Positions 26,607 through 36,739 of a stretch of DNA of 64,000 nucleotides are shown one piece after another. The stretch's first letter is position 1. The number at the start of each line of letters is the position of its first letter. A program made the position numbers and the translations under genes. Below the pieces are notes generated by a model. The model worked only from the letters and a program-made list of their open reading frames with translations, ran no database searches and had not been told where the DNA came from. Source of the DNA: Herbinix sp. GTDB taxonomy: Bacteria; Bacillota; Clostridia; Lachnospirales; Lachnospiraceae. The stretch spans positions 1 to 64,000 of the forward strand of contig JAQSYO010000017.1 in NCBI GenBank assembly GCA_029256105.1, written 5' to 3'.

Positions 26607-27653
26607 TTATGCCTTTTTGAACCAATATTCTTTAATAAATGCGATTAAAACTCCTAACATGCCTCCAAGGAATGCACCAATGATAATATTTTTCGTATTA
26701 CTTGGGCTTGTTTTATGACTAGGTGTTGCCGGTGGCGATGGTAAATAAACATTTGCTTTAGTAATGCTACCTATACTAGACTGCCGTTGTTCAAAATCAC
26801 CAGTTTCATTGTAGCTTGCTAAATCATTTTTTGCAATATCAAGTTCTTTTAAATATGTGTTATACAAAGAAATAGAATTTTCTATTCCGAAGATTGTTTG
26901 TTTATTAATTATGATGTCATTTTCTATTAGGGTATAGTTTGGATTAATAATATTCTCCAAGATAACAAATTCACTCGTGTTAGCTTTGTCAAGTACTTCA
27001 TTCATAGCTTCCTTTTGATTGATTGTTTGTGGTGTCGCAGCTAGAAGTTCTTCGTTTTTCTTCAAAAGTTCTTGATTTGTCTCTAATTCAACTTTTGATG
27101 ATTTTAGCTTAACTGAATAGTCATTGGTATAGTAAGCTACAGCACCTCCCTCAGTCATAACATCCAAAAACTCAATATAATTATCATATAAAGTTTGTGC
27201 AATTTTCTTGGCTTCCTGAGGATTTTCAGCTGCTACTTTTATGTTAAAGCTATTCTGCTCCACACCTACCGCAGTCGCAACAGTATCAATGGATATTTTT
27301 TCTCTTAAGTCATCTATTGTCATTTCATCAGGACTATAACCCATATCTTTCAGCGTATTAACTAAAATATCATTACTAGTAATCAAGTTTATGTATTGTT
27401 GATTTGTAGTAAGCGGCAAAGTATAGTCACCATATTGCGTATGATAGATTTCCGGCATATTAATTACAATATTCACCTTTGAATGATAAACAGGTGATAA
27501 TACAAAAAAGCTAAATATACCTGTAAAAATGGTAATGGCTAGTGTAATACTAATAATAAACACCTTTTGTCTCCACAAAGCCATAAAAAGGTCTTTTATT
27601 TCAGTTTCATTTTCATTTTCTAAGTTCTGCATATTATATTGATTTTTTTCCAT
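26607..27653 (-). CDS. Wzz/YveK-type polysaccharide chain-length regulator
   Basis: Polysaccharide co-polymerase that sets chain length, 348 residues. It has two terminal membrane helices (FIISITLAITIFTGIFSFF near the N-terminus and IIIGAFLGGMLGVLIAFIKEYW at the C-terminus) around a long extracellular coiled region, and the proline-rich segment YLPSPPATPSHK before the second helix. No fused or adjacent tyrosine kinase (Wzc/CapB type) is present. ATG 27653 has AAGGAG close upstream. It begins its own transcript with rfbA, rfbC and the lipid kinase. Confidence 0.88.
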   Translation of the reverse strand: MEKNQYNMQNLENENETEIKDLFMALWRQKVFIISITLAITIFTGIFSFFVLSPVYHSKVNIVINMPEIYHTQYGDYTLPLTTNQQYINLITSNDILVNTLKDMGYSPDEMTIDDLREKISIDTVATAVGVEQNSFNIKVAAENPQEAKKIAQTLYDNYIEFLDVMTEGGAVAYYTNDYSVKLKSSKVELETNQELLKKNEELLAATPQTINQKEAMNEVLDKANTSEFVILENIINPNYTLIENDIIINKQTIFGIENSISLYNTYLKELDIAKNDLASYNETGDFEQRQSSIGSITKANVYLPSPPATPSHKTSPSNTKNIIIGAFLGGMLGVLIAFIKEYWFKKA

Positions 27654-27701
27654 AGCTTCTCCTTGAGTTTTCCTGTGGTAATTCATTACTAATTCTGTAT
27701 A

Positions 27702-27730
27702 AGTATATCAGTTACGTATGATATTTACAA
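27702..27730 (-). promoter_or_regulatory. wzz promoter
   Basis: Minus strand TTGTAA, 17-bp spacer, TATACT, about 50 bp before the wzz start. In the rest of the 27654-27978 gap I see no gene and only a weak 5-bp hairpin near 27860, so the capG transcript may read through. Confidence 0.72.
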
Positions 27731-27978
27731 CATTTTTCTATAACTCCGTCTCTATTGCTTTAAAGTTTGGATTTATGGTAATGTATTAATTGTTCTACTG
27801 TTTTCTATGTTTAGCCTACTTCGTTATTTCCTTTTGTTCTGAAATTCACCATTACACTTTGAAGTAGATAAAGCTTCAGAATAAGTTACTACCCCATAAT
27901 AAAGGAAGCAATAATAACAGAAGAGTTTTTTGTAGTGGCAGTTAGCATGTTTAATTTTTAGGTATTAACTCTATAAAT

Positions 27979-29103
27979 TTATTCTCCCCAAACAACTCTT
28001 TTAACATAATCTATATAAGATATTATTATTCTAAGAACCTTTTCTGAAACATTAGGCATGCTGTAATCTGCTACTTGTCTCAAAGTGCTTTTATCTTGTG
28101 TCTCTAGTATCTCTAACCCTTGCATTATTCTGTCTTTTGTAAGGCCTACCATCATAATTGAAGCTTCTTCCATCGCTTCTGGCCTCTCATGTGCTTGTCT
28201 AATATTAAGCGCTCTAAATCCAAGTATTGATGACTCTTCACTTATGGTACCGCTGTCACTTATAACTGCTTTCGATTTAGTCTGTAACTTAATATAATCA
28301 TTAAAACCTAAGGGTTTCATGGTTTGTACCAATGGATTAAACTCTATACACTTTGCTTCTATCATCTTTCTTGTTCTTGGATGAGTACTTACAATTACCG
28401 GCATTTTAAATTTTTCAGCTATTGTATTTATACTGTCGACTAAATTTATAAAGTTTTCTTCCGAGTTTATATTTTCTTCTCTATGTGCTGATACAACATA
28501 ATATTTACCCTCTTCGATATTTATTCTATCTAGTATATCTGATTTTTCAATATCATCAAGTCTTGAATTGATAACTTCAAACATTGGACTTCCTGTTTTA
28601 ATAATTCTATCTGCAGGTAGACCTTCTTTGAGAAGATACTCTCTTGCTATATCACTATAAGTTAAATTGATATCTGAGGTGTGATCAACAATCTTTCTAT
28701 TCGTTTCTTCCGGTACTCTTTGGTCGAAGCATCTGTTACCAGCCTCCATATGGAATATTGGTATATGTCTTCTCTTGGCTGCAATAGCACATAAGCAACT
28801 GTTCGTATCGCCAAGGACCAAGAAAGCATCTGGTTTAACTTCTTCCAATATAGGATCTATTTTAATCAGTATGTTTCCAATTGTCTCTACTGCAGTTCCG
28901 GTTGCTGCATTAAGAAAATAATCTGGCTTCTTTAAGTGAAAATCTTCAAAAAATACTTCGTTTAATTCGTAGTCATAATTTTGACCAGTATGAACTAGTA
29001 TATGGTCTATTGCTTCTGACTCTTCTAATCTAGTGATAACTGCGGATAATCTTATTATCTCAGGTCGAGTACCAACTACTGTCATTACTTTTAATTTCTT
29101 CAT
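27979..29103 (-). CDS. capG: UDP-N-acetylglucosamine 2-epimerase family (CapG/FnlC type)
   Basis: Last step in UDP-N-acetyl-L-fucosamine synthesis by analogy with Staphylococcus aureus Cap5G. The 374-residue protein has VVGTRPEIIRLSAV, HTGQNYDYELNEVFF, HMEAGNRCFDQRVPEETNRK split over the usual active-site region, and SDSGTISEESSILG. The NRCFDQRVPEE block is typical of the CapG/FnlC/WbjD subgroup rather than MnaA. It follows capF by three bases. Confidence 0.92.
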   Translation of the reverse strand: MKKLKVMTVVGTRPEIIRLSAVITRLEESEAIDHILVHTGQNYDYELNEVFFEDFHLKKPDYFLNAATGTAVETIGNILIKIDPILEEVKPDAFLVLGDTNSCLCAIAAKRRHIPIFHMEAGNRCFDQRVPEETNRKIVDHTSDINLTYSDIAREYLLKEGLPADRIIKTGSPMFEVINSRLDDIEKSDILDRINIEEGKYYVVSAHREENINSEENFINLVDSINTIAEKFKMPVIVSTHPRTRKMIEAKCIEFNPLVQTMKPLGFNDYIKLQTKSKAVISDSGTISEESSILGFRALNIRQAHERPEAMEEASIMMVGLTKDRIMQGLEILETQDKSTLRQVADYSMPNVSEKVLRIIISYIDYVKRVVWGE

Positions 29104-29105
29104 CT

Positions 29106-30215
29106 CTATACCTCCAAGAAGTAAGTATCTGGATTATCTGAATTAAATGCTTCATTAGCCCACATAAATGTAATTAAATCAATATTCCCTAAATTAATAA
29201 TGTTATGGGTATAACCTGTTGGTATATCTACTATTTCCATCCTATCACCATTAACATAATAATCAATAATTTCAACTGTACCAATCTTTCTAAACCTAAT
29301 AAGTCCCTTACCACTAACTACAAGAAACTTTTCGTTCTTTGAGTGATGCCAATGGTTTCCTTTGGTAATACCAGGTTTTGTAATGTTCACTGAAAACTGA
29401 CCTCTATCTATCGTACGAATAATTTCAGTAAATGAACCTCTATCATCAACATTCATCTTTAAAGGGTAACTAAATTGATCTGTTGGCAAATAGCTCAAAT
29501 AAGTACTGTACAACTTTTTTTCAAATCCATTGGACATGTTAGGAATATTTAATGTCTTTCTACTCTCTTTAAATGACTTAATTAAGTCTACAATCTCGCC
29601 AAGTGTGGTAGTATAAGTAATTGGAAGTTGGCAGAAGTCTTCACTCCGATTTTCTTTACTCTCCAATGCTTTTATCAGTTCTTCAATTACATCATCTATA
29701 TAAACTAAATTCATTACAACACTAGCATCATTGACTTGTATCGGTAAATCACAAGCTATATTATTACAGAATGTTGCAACTGCACTGTTGTAATTGGGTC
29801 TGCACCATTTACCAAATACATTAGGGAAACGGTATATTAATACTTTTGCACCTGTTTCTTCTTTATAGGATAACAATAAATCCTCACCAGCCTTTTTACT
29901 TCGACCGTATGGATTATCAAGCTCAGCCTGTATTGACGAGGTTATCATAACTGGAGCTTTATTATTATTCTTTTTCAATGAATCAAGTAGAGTAGAAGTA
30001 AATCCAAAATTTCCTTTCATAAATTCTTCATGATTATCTGAACGATTTACTCCGGCTAAATGAAATACAAAATCACACTCTGTAGTGTACCTATTTAAAA
30101 GATCAGTATCAGTATCTATATCATATTCCAAAATATCTGTATATTTCTTGTTCTTCAATTCAGCGATTAAATTTTTTCCAACGAAACCATTAGATCCTGT
30201 TATAAGAATTTTCAT
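29106..30215 (-). CDS. capF: Bifunctional reductase/epimerase CapF (SDR plus cupin)
   Basis: Second enzyme of UDP-L-FucNAc synthesis. An N-terminal short-chain dehydrogenase domain (ILITGSNGFVGKNL, GRSKKAGEDLL) is fused to a C-terminal cupin (DDRGSFTEI, GITKGNHWHHSKNEKFLVV, PTGYTHNIINLG). This fusion is diagnostic for CapF/FnlB. About 369 residues, as in S. aureus. The ATG at 30215 overlaps the capE stop (ATGA) and has GGAGG upstream; the longer frame starts at a TTG. Confidence 0.94.
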   Translation of the reverse strand: MKILITGSNGFVGKNLIAELKNKKYTDILEYDIDTDTDLLNRYTTECDFVFHLAGVNRSDNHEEFMKGNFGFTSTLLDSLKKNNNKAPVMITSSIQAELDNPYGRSKKAGEDLLLSYKEETGAKVLIYRFPNVFGKWCRPNYNSAVATFCNNIACDLPIQVNDASVVMNLVYIDDVIEELIKALESKENRSEDFCQLPITYTTTLGEIVDLIKSFKESRKTLNIPNMSNGFEKKLYSTYLSYLPTDQFSYPLKMNVDDRGSFTEIIRTIDRGQFSVNITKPGITKGNHWHHSKNEKFLVVSGKGLIRFRKIGTVEIIDYYVNGDRMEIVDIPTGYTHNIINLGNIDLITFMWANEAFNSDNPDTYFLEV

Positions 30216-31237
30216 ACTCGCTTCCTCCAAGCATCTAATTCATCTCTTATAAAAGACAATGTCATCAATTTTTCTTTTGTCTGTTCAACAGAAAGCAGTT
30301 GTGTATTATTTGAGTTGAATTCTTTTAATTTTGATATTTCTTGGTTTCCATTTTTAAAGTACTTATCGTAATTCAGATCCCGTTTGTCAGCCGGTACACA
30401 ATAAAAGTTACCCATATCAATTGCATGAGCACATTCCTCATTAGTAAGTAAAGTTTCGAAAGATTTTTCTCCATGGCGAATTCCAATAACTTTAATTTCA
30501 TTATTGGCTCCAAATAACTCTTTAACAGCTTGTGCTAACACTTCAATCGTAGTTGCTGGAGCCTTTTGTACCATAATATCTCCACTTTCTGCATTATTAA
30601 AAGCAAATATTACTAGCTCAACTGCTTCTTCAAGGCTCATGATAAATCTAGTCATTGTTGGCTCTGTAACTGTTAGAGGTTGTCCAGCCTTAATCTGCTC
30701 TATAAAAAGAGGTATAACTGAACCTCTAGAACACATTACATTGCCATATCGAGTTCCACAAATGAGCGTTTTCTCCGGATCTACCGTCCTAGCTTTCGCA
30801 ACAAGCACTTTTTCCATCATAGCTTTAGAAGTGCCCATTGCGTTTACAGGATAAGCCGCCTTATCTGTGGATAAACAAATAACCTTTTTAACACCGGCTT
30901 CAATACATGCTGTTAGCACATTATCAGTTCCAATGACATTAGTCTTAACAGCCTCTAACGGAAAGAACTCACAAGATGGAACTTGCTTTAATGCCGCAGC
31001 CTGAAATACATAATCTACTCCATACATGGCATTTTTAATGCTGGCAAGATCACGAACATCACCTATGTAGTACTTAATTTTATCACTATTATAGATGTGT
31101 CGCATGTCATCTTGTTTTTTTTCATCACGTGAAAAAATACGAATTTCTTTAATATCTGTTTCTAAAAAACGATTCAGTACTGCATTCCCAAATGAACCTG
31201 TACCACCTGTTATTAATAAAGTCTTATTTTTAAACAT
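30212..31237 (-). CDS. capE: UDP-N-acetylglucosamine 4,6-dehydratase/5-epimerase CapE
   Basis: First enzyme of the UDP-L-FucNAc branch. Rossmann motif LLITGGTGSFGNAVL, FSRDEKKQDDMR, and the FlaA1-type active-site segment STDKAAYPVNAMGTSK in which Met replaces the usual SDR tyrosine. A shorter soluble protein of about 341 residues, unlike the membrane-bound PglF homologue in the same locus. A start at 31237 gives better spacing to AAGG than the ATG three codons earlier. Confidence 0.92.
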   Translation of the reverse strand: MFKNKTLLITGGTGSFGNAVLNRFLETDIKEIRIFSRDEKKQDDMRHIYNSDKIKYYIGDVRDLASIKNAMYGVDYVFQAAALKQVPSCEFFPLEAVKTNVIGTDNVLTACIEAGVKKVICLSTDKAAYPVNAMGTSKAMMEKVLVAKARTVDPEKTLICGTRYGNVMCSRGSVIPLFIEQIKAGQPLTVTEPTMTRFIMSLEEAVELVIFAFNNAESGDIMVQKAPATTIEVLAQAVKELFGANNEIKVIGIRHGEKSFETLLTNEECAHAIDMGNFYCVPADKRDLNYDKYFKNGNQEISKLKEFNSNNTQLLSVEQTKEKLMTLSFIRDELDAWRKRV

Positions 31238-31439
31238 AATCTCCATCCTTCCATTTCAAAATTAACAAATAAAATCGACTTCTTTATACTGTAAAATCAA
31301 AAATAAAAGTAATTATTATTACTTCTTCTTAAAATTCGATAACAAACTCTTTTCTATGTTTTTTACATCACAAAAAAACAATATATGTTAATACTAATAT
31401 TCCATCTTTTATTACAAACCAAATTATATTATAATATGC

Positions 31440-32858
31440 CTAAACTTTTATCAACTTTCTTTTAATATACATATAAGATGAATATATATCTTTTCTTTTA
31501 AAAACTAAATATAACAAATAAATTATTAAATAAATAATGAATGCACTAACACCATTGATATTCCATGCTATTAATATAAACATTGTTGATAATAAAATCT
31601 CCCAAACTATATCATTAAATAATGACAATTTTAATAACTTAGCCAAATATATTTCTGTTATAATACAACGAAACGCAAGTAAAAATACAATGGTTAATAT
31701 CATCACATTTAAATTTTTAATATATATAACATTAATACATGAAATTATTATACTTAGTGAAACTGTAATTATATTAATATTTAAGAGTACTTTTTCTTTT
31801 CTTAGAGTTTTTAAATAAGTATTATTAATCAAAGTCATTTTACTTTCATATATACATATTGGAAATATCAGTCCCATATAAATCAAGCTTTCAATATAAT
31901 TAGGAATCCAAATTAGAAGTATACTTTTTAGTGGAAAATATATAAGAAGCAATCCTAACCCTGCTATCGTAATTATAATATCTATTGTTTTATAAATAAT
32001 TGTTAGACTATCTTCAGAAACATTCCTTAACATAGGAAATAATACAATTGATATAGCGGAAAAAAATGACAAAATCATATTTGAAATACTAATTGTCAAT
32101 GATACTTTTCCAAAAGTTTCTATTCCCCAATTCTTTTCGATACTAAGCCTTATAATACCTACTATTAATACACTAGCAAGATTTGCAAGAAGTAAATTCG
32201 ACCCAGCTCTTATATTATCCCATATCTCACTAAATAATTCTTTTGTTTTAGGCAGTTTATTAAATGTTATATCTTTACAATAACTTATTAAATATAATAA
32301 GGAAAGTAACTTTCCAACAATATCTGATACAATGATTAGTTCAAATTTTTTTGAAAAAAGCAAAATTATAAGAGCTAAAATAAAGTATACTGTTCTTTCT
32401 AATATATATCCACTAATACATTTCCTAATTTGTCCTGTCGCTTGAAGAGTATAAGCCAATAATCCTCTTGGTATTGATATTAATGTTGATAAGCAAACTA
32501 AAAAAATTACAATAATTTTGTTTCCGTCCGCCGCTATATTGTAATAAACACTCGTAAAACAAATAGTAATTATAAATTCAATAATAACTAACAACCAAAA
32601 TTGAGCTGTAAATAACTTTTTAGGCAAATCTGAATATTCTTTTCCCCCATAACGTAAATAGACGCCTTCAATTAATCCAAAAGATAAATAATTGAAATAA
32701 GAACAGTATAATACATATAGTTGCCAGTACCCATATTCCGCTAGACCAATAACTTTTGGAAGTAAAAGAATTAATACTCCAGATACAATCATTGAAAATA
32801 TATTATAAAAGAATGAATATGAAAAATCTTGCGTAAATTTTTTAGCTTTAGAAAACAA
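31440..32858 (-). CDS. wzx: Wzx-type oligosaccharide flippase
   Basis: Polytopic MATE/MOP-superfamily membrane protein of 472 residues with about 12-14 hydrophobic segments, starting FSKAKKFTQDFSYSFFYNI and containing PKVIGLAEYGYWQLYVLY as RfbX/Wzx proteins do. It would flip the undecaprenyl-linked repeat unit to the outer face. Translation starts at TTG with AAGGAGG seven bases upstream. Family is clear by topology and context rather than by a catalytic motif. The gene is very AT-rich. Confidence 0.87.
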   Translation of the reverse strand: MFSKAKKFTQDFSYSFFYNIFSMIVSGVLILLLPKVIGLAEYGYWQLYVLYCSYFNYLSFGLIEGVYLRYGGKEYSDLPKKLFTAQFWLLVIIEFIITICFTSVYYNIAADGNKIIVIFLVCLSTLISIPRGLLAYTLQATGQIRKCISGYILERTVYFILALIILLFSKKFELIIVSDIVGKLLSLLYLISYCKDITFNKLPKTKELFSEIWDNIRAGSNLLLANLASVLIVGIIRLSIEKNWGIETFGKVSLTISISNMILSFFSAISIVLFPMLRNVSEDSLTIIYKTIDIIITIAGLGLLLIYFPLKSILLIWIPNYIESLIYMGLIFPICIYESKMTLINNTYLKTLRKEKVLLNINIITVSLSIIISCINVIYIKNLNVMILTIVFLLAFRCIITEIYLAKLLKLSLFNDIVWEILLSTMFILIAWNINGVSAFIIYLIIYLLYLVFKRKDIYSSYMYIKRKLIKV

Positions 32859-33003
32859 TGTAATTCCTCCTTGATATTTAAGGTGCTAGTATATATCTTT
32901 CCTAAAAAATTACACAAAAAACACCATATTTGCATATTTATTAATTGTTTAATTAATAAATATAAAATAAATATAATAAATTTATATAAAATAAAGTTGT
33001 TTT

Positions 33004-34311
33004 TTAATCATCTAATGAGATGAAATTATATTTTTTATGATATAGGATCCAGAAAAATAAAATAAGTATGGTCGAAACATATGTATCGATGCCATTAAAA
33101 AGTTGATTATTTGCCGGTACAAAGATTAGGCCCAAGGAAATTGTAGTAAATAAAACTATAGATACAGGGTTTCTGTAGCGTAATATTTCAAGCCATGAAA
33201 CTTGCCAGATATATCCAACAAGGATAAATATTATTAATGCACCGATAAAAGTAAAATCAGAGGCAAGCCATGGGAAAATGGTATTCCATGATTGTAAACC
33301 ATTTCTACCATATTGTTCTGCCATTCTATTCAAATATGTTTTTTCATATATACTTGGCAATCCTAGAATTAGAGAAATTAATTTTGAAATAAAATATGAA
33401 TTTCCTACTCCATAAGTCCACTCAAAAGGTAGATTAAAGCATAATGATAATCCATAATACCCTGATGATAGATAACCTGTTAATAAAATTGCTATCCCCA
33501 ACCCATACTTAAAACCAAATATTTTAAAAATAATATGATTTGTATCAAAATATTGTAAGCCATTAGATCTGGCTTCAAAATTCTGCGCTGTAATGCCAAG
33601 CATATCGTATCTTTGCGCTTGTACAAATGCGAACATTAAAATGGCTGCAATTAATAAAAGTGACGCATAAATTATAATTTTTCTTTTATTATTTCTACTC
33701 ATATTAATCATTTTAATTGCTAGAATAATAGTAATATAAATAATAATATCACCGATAAATTTTTGTGTCCCATATGCAATCATATTTACAATAATTAAGA
33801 ATGCAATAAAAAGTAGCATTCCTATTTTGTCTTTCTTTTTTAATCTTTTCCAATAATAAAAGCCTAGAATAAGTGAGATATTTCTAAAAAATCCTGTTGC
33901 AAATCTAAATAAGATTGGAAAAGAGTAATTTTGTGATGTTTCTCTCACATTAAGATAATTTCTAGCCATACTATTTAATGCTAACGATGATGGAGCTTTT
34001 ATCAATATTTCTATAAATTCTAAAAAAATAGATAATAATGCAATAAAGATTGCGAGTGTAATAAATTTCAACATTTTATTTTGACGTTCTTCTAATGATT
34101 TTTTTTCCATTAAAAAGCCAGTACTTTTCCTTATTACAATTTTGTGTTTATTGGCAAAAGCATATCCAATGAATAAACAAATCAAGAAACAAACTATATA
34201 TATAAACACCCATGTTTTTTCATAATTATAGTATTTCATTGGCCCAAAAAAGCTCAGGAATAAAGTCAATAAAATATAGAAGGTAAACATTCCTATTGGC
34301 AATGATTTCAT
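33004..34311 (-). CDS. wzy: Wzy-type oligosaccharide repeat-unit polymerase
   Basis: Integral membrane protein of 435 residues with about 11-12 hydrophobic segments and a large hydrophilic loop near the centre (about 225-270, QRYDMLGITAQNFEARSNGL). This is the usual Wzy layout; Wzy proteins show little sequence conservation. Placement next to wzx and the glycosyltransferases supports the role of polymerising repeat units. Very AT-rich. Confidence 0.8.
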   Translation of the reverse strand: MKSLPIGMFTFYILLTLFLSFFGPMKYYNYEKTWVFIYIVCFLICLFIGYAFANKHKIVIRKSTGFLMEKKSLEERQNKMLKFITLAIFIALLSIFLEFIEILIKAPSSLALNSMARNYLNVRETSQNYSFPILFRFATGFFRNISLILGFYYWKRLKKKDKIGMLLFIAFLIIVNMIAYGTQKFIGDIIIYITIILAIKMINMSRNNKRKIIIYASLLLIAAILMFAFVQAQRYDMLGITAQNFEARSNGLQYFDTNHIIFKIFGFKYGLGIAILLTGYLSSGYYGLSLCFNLPFEWTYGVGNSYFISKLISLILGLPSIYEKTYLNRMAEQYGRNGLQSWNTIFPWLASDFTFIGALIIFILVGYIWQVSWLEILRYRNPVSIVLFTTISLGLIFVPANNQLFNGIDTYVSTILILFFWILYHKKYNFISLDD

Positions 34312-34406
34312 CTGTTCACATCCTTACGATTTTTAAAATAAATCTTGTATTATTATTAAATTGTTAAAAAAATATTATTAATCTAATTTTTATATGGTAA
34401 ACAAAA

Positions 34407-35630
34407 TTATTGATAATTTAAAAGAGATAAAAAATCCTTTAACTTATTTTCATAATTTTTATAATAAAACATCTGACTTTCTATACAATTTTTTTTAATT
34501 TCTAAAACTTTTTTTTGGTCGATGCTCAAAATATTCTTTAGTTCTTCTAAAGATTTCTCTTCATCGAAATCAATAAAAAAACCATTTTCTCCTTCAGAGA
34601 TGTAATCCTCTAAATCACTAGTTCTAGTTGTTATTACTGGAGTGCCACAGCTAATACTTTCAGAAACTTTGGTTGGAAATCCTGCCATCGTATCTCTCTT
34701 CACATCTCTAATTAGAATGGTAAAGTCAGAGTTTACAATACTTTCCATTACTTCTTCATTTGGTGCCAATCCATGAAAGCAGATACTATCTCCTAGCTCA
34801 TCAATGTATTTACCTTGTGAAGGTATTGTATATAAATATTCATCCTTTGTGAAACCGTAAATATTAAAGATAAATACGCATCCTTTTACCTTAGCAGCAT
34901 GTAATAGAATTATTGTTTTATCAATTCTGTCTTTCAAAGTTTTTAAATCTGTAACCTTTTTACCTATCCTAAAAGGTTGTCCTGCATATGTTATTATCTT
35001 CTTGTGTTGGAAATTGTAAGATGATTCAGAACACTTAAACTTAACCGGTGAAAGCGGTGGAATAATAATTGTTTTAAGTCCACTTTTTTTATAGTAATTT
35101 GATAAATAGTTACTTATTGCAATTATACCATCAGTCTTTTTATTTGCATAAGCCTTTTGATATGTATTGTCTATCCATTTAATAATATTAAAAATTACAT
35201 TATTAGTTTTAGGCGTAAGCCAATCTACACAGTCAGATAATATTTTTATCTTATTTGCATGTGAAAAATTTATTAGCATCATATTAAAAATAGATAATCT
35301 AGGGCTTCCATAATAAATAATAAGACATAAATCATTAATAATTTCTTTGTTTTTAAGAAAAAGCTCTATATCATTAAAAGTCTTTTTATATTTAATCCAA
35401 TCTAGGTTTGATTTGGGATATGAAATATTATAATAATTAAAACCATCATATACATCTTGTGTATTTTTTAATAGTTCTAAATCACTAACTGCTTTACCCG
35501 TGCCAACAAATAACACTTCATACCCTAATTCTCGTAATATTTTACCATTTGCATACACTCTTTTCCCTGAGGCATTTCCAAAAGGAAATGCAAAGTTTCC
35601 TATATATAAAACCGTCTTTTTATCATGCAT
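34407..35630 (-). CDS. Glycosyltransferase, GT4-like (GT-B fold)
   Basis: A 407-residue probable retaining glycosyltransferase that adds a sugar to the lipid-linked repeat unit. The N-terminus reads TVLYIGNFAFPFGNASGKRV and the donor-binding region contains PTKVSESISCGTPVITTRTSDLEDYI, the EX7E-like element of group 1 transferases. The ATG at 35630 (AGGTGG eight bases upstream) overlaps the preceding stop by eight bases. Sugar specificity cannot be told from the sequence. Confidence 0.84.
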   Translation of the reverse strand: MHDKKTVLYIGNFAFPFGNASGKRVYANGKILRELGYEVLFVGTGKAVSDLELLKNTQDVYDGFNYYNISYPKSNLDWIKYKKTFNDIELFLKNKEIINDLCLIIYYGSPRLSIFNMMLINFSHANKIKILSDCVDWLTPKTNNVIFNIIKWIDNTYQKAYANKKTDGIIAISNYLSNYYKKSGLKTIIIPPLSPVKFKCSESSYNFQHKKIITYAGQPFRIGKKVTDLKTLKDRIDKTIILLHAAKVKGCVFIFNIYGFTKDEYLYTIPSQGKYIDELGDSICFHGLAPNEEVMESIVNSDFTILIRDVKRDTMAGFPTKVSESISCGTPVITTRTSDLEDYISEGENGFFIDFDEEKSLEELKNILSIDQKKVLEIKKNCIESQMFYYKNYENKLKDFLSLLNYQ

Positions 35631-36723
35631 TTTTACTACCACCTAAAAACTTCTCTGCTTCGCGTAAATATTTTTTGTTTCTGAAAATAGCTAAAATTCG
35701 AGCACCTATTGAGTAATAATTCAATCTATTAAGAATCCATTTTAGATTATGTTTACCGAACTTCTCTAAAATTATTTCATCAAATTGTTCTTTTCTCTTC
35801 GTTTCATAAGCAGTTATATCGTCTATCTTTTCTAATGGTTCTGATATTTGTTGTAACTCTGTATTAATATCAAAAAATACGAACCCACCTTCACCATCTT
35901 TAAATCCATGATATTTACAGTTACTTACTTTGCTTTCATTTATATCAACTTCAAAAATGAAAGATTTCTTATTGTTCTCGTTTTGCTTTATAGTAAAATT
36001 ACCTTTAATAGATGTGGAATCATCAAATAAGAAATTTCCTAAACTATATGCAATAAGAGAGTCGTTGATTTTCTGAACTCCCTGAATAATATGCGGGTGA
36101 TGTCCACAAATCAAACTATTTTTTTTCATAGCTATTGTTTCAGCCAATCTGATATGGTCATATTTGGGATAATTCGTATGTTCAGTTCCCCAATGAAATG
36201 AGAGAATACTAAAAGCTTTATTATTTTTATCCTTTTCTAATTGCTGTATTATATTGTCATATGTAAGTGTATTAATACCAATTTTATTATTCTCCTCAAT
36301 ATAACCAGTTCCATTCGTACTATAACAACAAAACCCACTGAAGCAGATCTTTTCTCCATTAAATTCCTTAAGTAGATTTTTAGAATTCGCACCAAACCAC
36401 TCAACATCATGACTTTCTAATGCATTTATTGTATCCTCTAAACCCTTCTTACCAAAGTCAAACAAATGGTTGTTTGCGAGTGAGACGGCATTTATATGAA
36501 GATAATTTAGTAACTCTACATTCACAACAGGTGTCCTAAGATGCATAGATTTAGGAATAATACTTGTTGTTTTATCAGTTAATGGTGACTCAAGATTAGC
36601 AATAACATAATCATATTCTAATAATTTATTAGCAATAACTTCTAATCTTTCTTTTACATTTTCATTTTGAGTTATATCATATCTACCAATTAAAGCAATA
36701 TCACCTAAAAAAGCTATCTTCAT
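35623..36723 (-). CDS. CapA/PgsA-family metallophosphatase-like protein
   Basis: A 366-residue protein of the CapA (poly-gamma-glutamate capsule) family, a calcineurin-like fold. Motifs are LGDIALIGR, ANLESPLTD, SLANNHLFDFG, LSFHWGTEH, CGHHPHIIQGVQ and YSLGNFLFDD. No signal peptide or membrane anchor is visible, unlike many CapA/PgsA proteins, so it is probably cytoplasmic. Next to the ATP-grasp gene it may act in amidating or modifying the polysaccharide; the role is inference. Confidence 0.85.
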   Translation of the reverse strand: MKIAFLGDIALIGRYDITQNENVKERLEVIANKLLEYDYVIANLESPLTDKTTSIIPKSMHLRTPVVNVELLNYLHINAVSLANNHLFDFGKKGLEDTINALESHDVEWFGANSKNLLKEFNGEKICFSGFCCYSTNGTGYIEENNKIGINTLTYDNIIQQLEKDKNNKAFSILSFHWGTEHTNYPKYDHIRLAETIAMKKNSLICGHHPHIIQGVQKINDSLIAYSLGNFLFDDSTSIKGNFTIKQNENNKKSFIFEVDINESKVSNCKYHGFKDGEGGFVFFDINTELQQISEPLEKIDDITAYETKRKEQFDEIILEKFGKHNLKWILNRLNYYSIGARILAIFRNKKYLREAEKFLGGSKNA

Positions 36724-36739
36724 ATTTTACCTCTTTATT